DNA from: Candidatus Flexifilum breve
GTDB lineage: Bacteria; Chloroflexota; Anaerolineae; Aggregatilineales; Phototrophicaceae
NCBI GenBank assembly: GCA_016717205.1
Contig: JADKGC010000006.1
Span: 248,001 to 312,000 of the forward strand
DNA: 64,000 bases
Direction of reading: 5' to 3'
Shown: positions 63,440 through 64,000 of the stretch, one piece after another
Position numbering within the stretch: the stretch's first letter is position 1
Layout: each line of letters starts with the position of its first letter
Translations under genes and position numbers: made by a program
The notes under the pieces: generated by a model
Seen by the model: the letters and a program-made list of their open reading frames with translations, nothing else
Databases searched by the model: none
What the model was told of the DNA's origin: nothing

Positions 63440-64000
63440 TGGGGAAGCGTGTTCGAATTGGACTGCTCATCGGCGGGATCAGCGCGCTGCTGGTCCTGCT
63501 GTTCTGGTGGGGTGACTTGTTTGATCGGCTGCGCTTGCAGCTGAACGATGTCTATTTTCTCGACGCCCCGGTCACTGATCAGGTGATGCTGATCGCCATT
63601 GACGATGACAGCCTCGACGCCTATGGACGCACGCCGGTCGAATGGTCGCGCGGCGTCTTTGCGGACCTCGTTGACATCCTCGGCGCGGCGCAGGCGCGGG
63701 TCGTCGCCTTTGACATCCTGTTTGCGCAATCCACGCCCGCTGATGCGGAGTTTGCTGCCGCCATGCGCACAGCGCGGACGGGGGAAGGCCGCACGCGCTT
63801 CATCATGCCGCTGGTCGGTGTTGAGCAGATTGAGGCCAGCGTGCCCGGCAGCCTCCGCTTCGCTGAAGTGCTGCGCCCGACTGAGACGCTTGCCGCTGAA
63901 GTTGACTACTTTGGGTTTGTGAACGCTGCCGCCGATGTCGATGAGACGGTGCGCCGCCAACCTTCGCACATCTATGCGGGGGCGGAAAATGGGTATTCCT
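63439..64000 (+). CDS. CHASE2-domain sensor (3' end cut by window edge)
   Basis: 187 residues are visible. A membrane helix (IGLLIGGISALLVLLFWW) is followed by an extracellular CHASE2 region: LNDVYFLDAPVTDQVMLIAIDDDSLDAYGRTPVEWSR, then ARVVAFDILFAQSTPADAEFAAAM and VDYFGFVNAAADVDETVRRQP. CHASE2 sensors usually have three C-terminal membrane helices and an adenylate cyclase, kinase or other output domain; that part is beyond the edge. Confidence 0.85.
   Translation, partial: MGKRVRIGLLIGGISALLVLLFWWGDLFDRLRLQLNDVYFLDAPVTDQVMLIAIDDDSLDAYGRTPVEWSRGVFADLVDILGAAQARVVAFDILFAQSTPADAEFAAAMRTARTGEGRTRFIMPLVGVEQIEASVPGSLRFAEVLRPTETLAAEVDYFGFVNAAADVDETVRRQPSHIYAGAENGYS

Overview
The window is a GC-rich, gene-dense bacterial chromosome segment, most likely from a heterotrophic member of Chloroflexota (Anaerolineae-like). 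This is inferred from several things: multi-pass GT-C/PIG-V glycosyltransferases, sugar-binding proteins with Sec signals but no lipobox, class III PHA synthase, DUF3179 and FecR/CHASE2 proteins, and short GTAGGG-type palindromes between genes. No marker gene fixes the taxon. No tRNA, rRNA, CRISPR array, transposase or phage gene was seen.

1-9.3 kb: minus-strand cupin (broken by an in-frame TAG), membrane glycosyltransferase and SDR; a plus-strand apionate-lactonase-like enzyme; then minus-strand LacI regulator, type I asparaginase and GH3 beta-glucosidase. 9.3-16.7 kb: a LacI regulator, a sugar ABC importer (binding protein plus two permeases; no ATPase in the window), a secreted clan GH-A-like hydrolase and a PIG-V-like transferase. 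16.9-22.8 kb (minus): GH94 cellobiose-phosphorylase-like gene (frameshifted at the catalytic Asp), secreted GH9 cellulase and a DUF4380 protein. Nearly identical LacI-type operators stand before the 9.3-kb regulator and before GH94. Together with GH3 this reads as a beta-glucan/cello-oligosaccharide locus.

23-30 kb: two membrane glycosyltransferases, then a 1,408-residue secreted protein with six PPC-like repeats, a discoidin-like domain and TPRs. 30-37.5 kb: sugar oxidoreductase and isomerase/epimerase pair, DUF3179, ankyrin and beta-propeller proteins, MarR regulator with a DrrAB-like exporter. 37.7-53.2 kb: an 893-residue protein of unknown function, a FucI-like isomerase, a second sugar ABC importer, transaldolase-like aldolase, GH4, aldehyde dehydrogenase, LarA-like racemase and GH31: a second carbohydrate catabolic island.

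53.2-64 kb: TSUP exporter, orphan NarL-type regulator, phaE-phaC-acyl-CoA synthetase-MFS cluster, a receiver-only response regulator packed against two tandem Doc/Fic-like genes, moaA, and a FecR/SH3 protein overlapping a CHASE2 sensor that runs off the end.

Most interesting signals: the receiver-Doc-Doc operon; a 231-bp nested MITE-like element with 19-bp perfect inverted termini and an 11-bp target duplication; variable-core palindromes sharing a GTAGGG end; a common extracellular insertion in both MalG-type permeases; and two single lesions that fall exactly on catalytic or metal-binding motifs.
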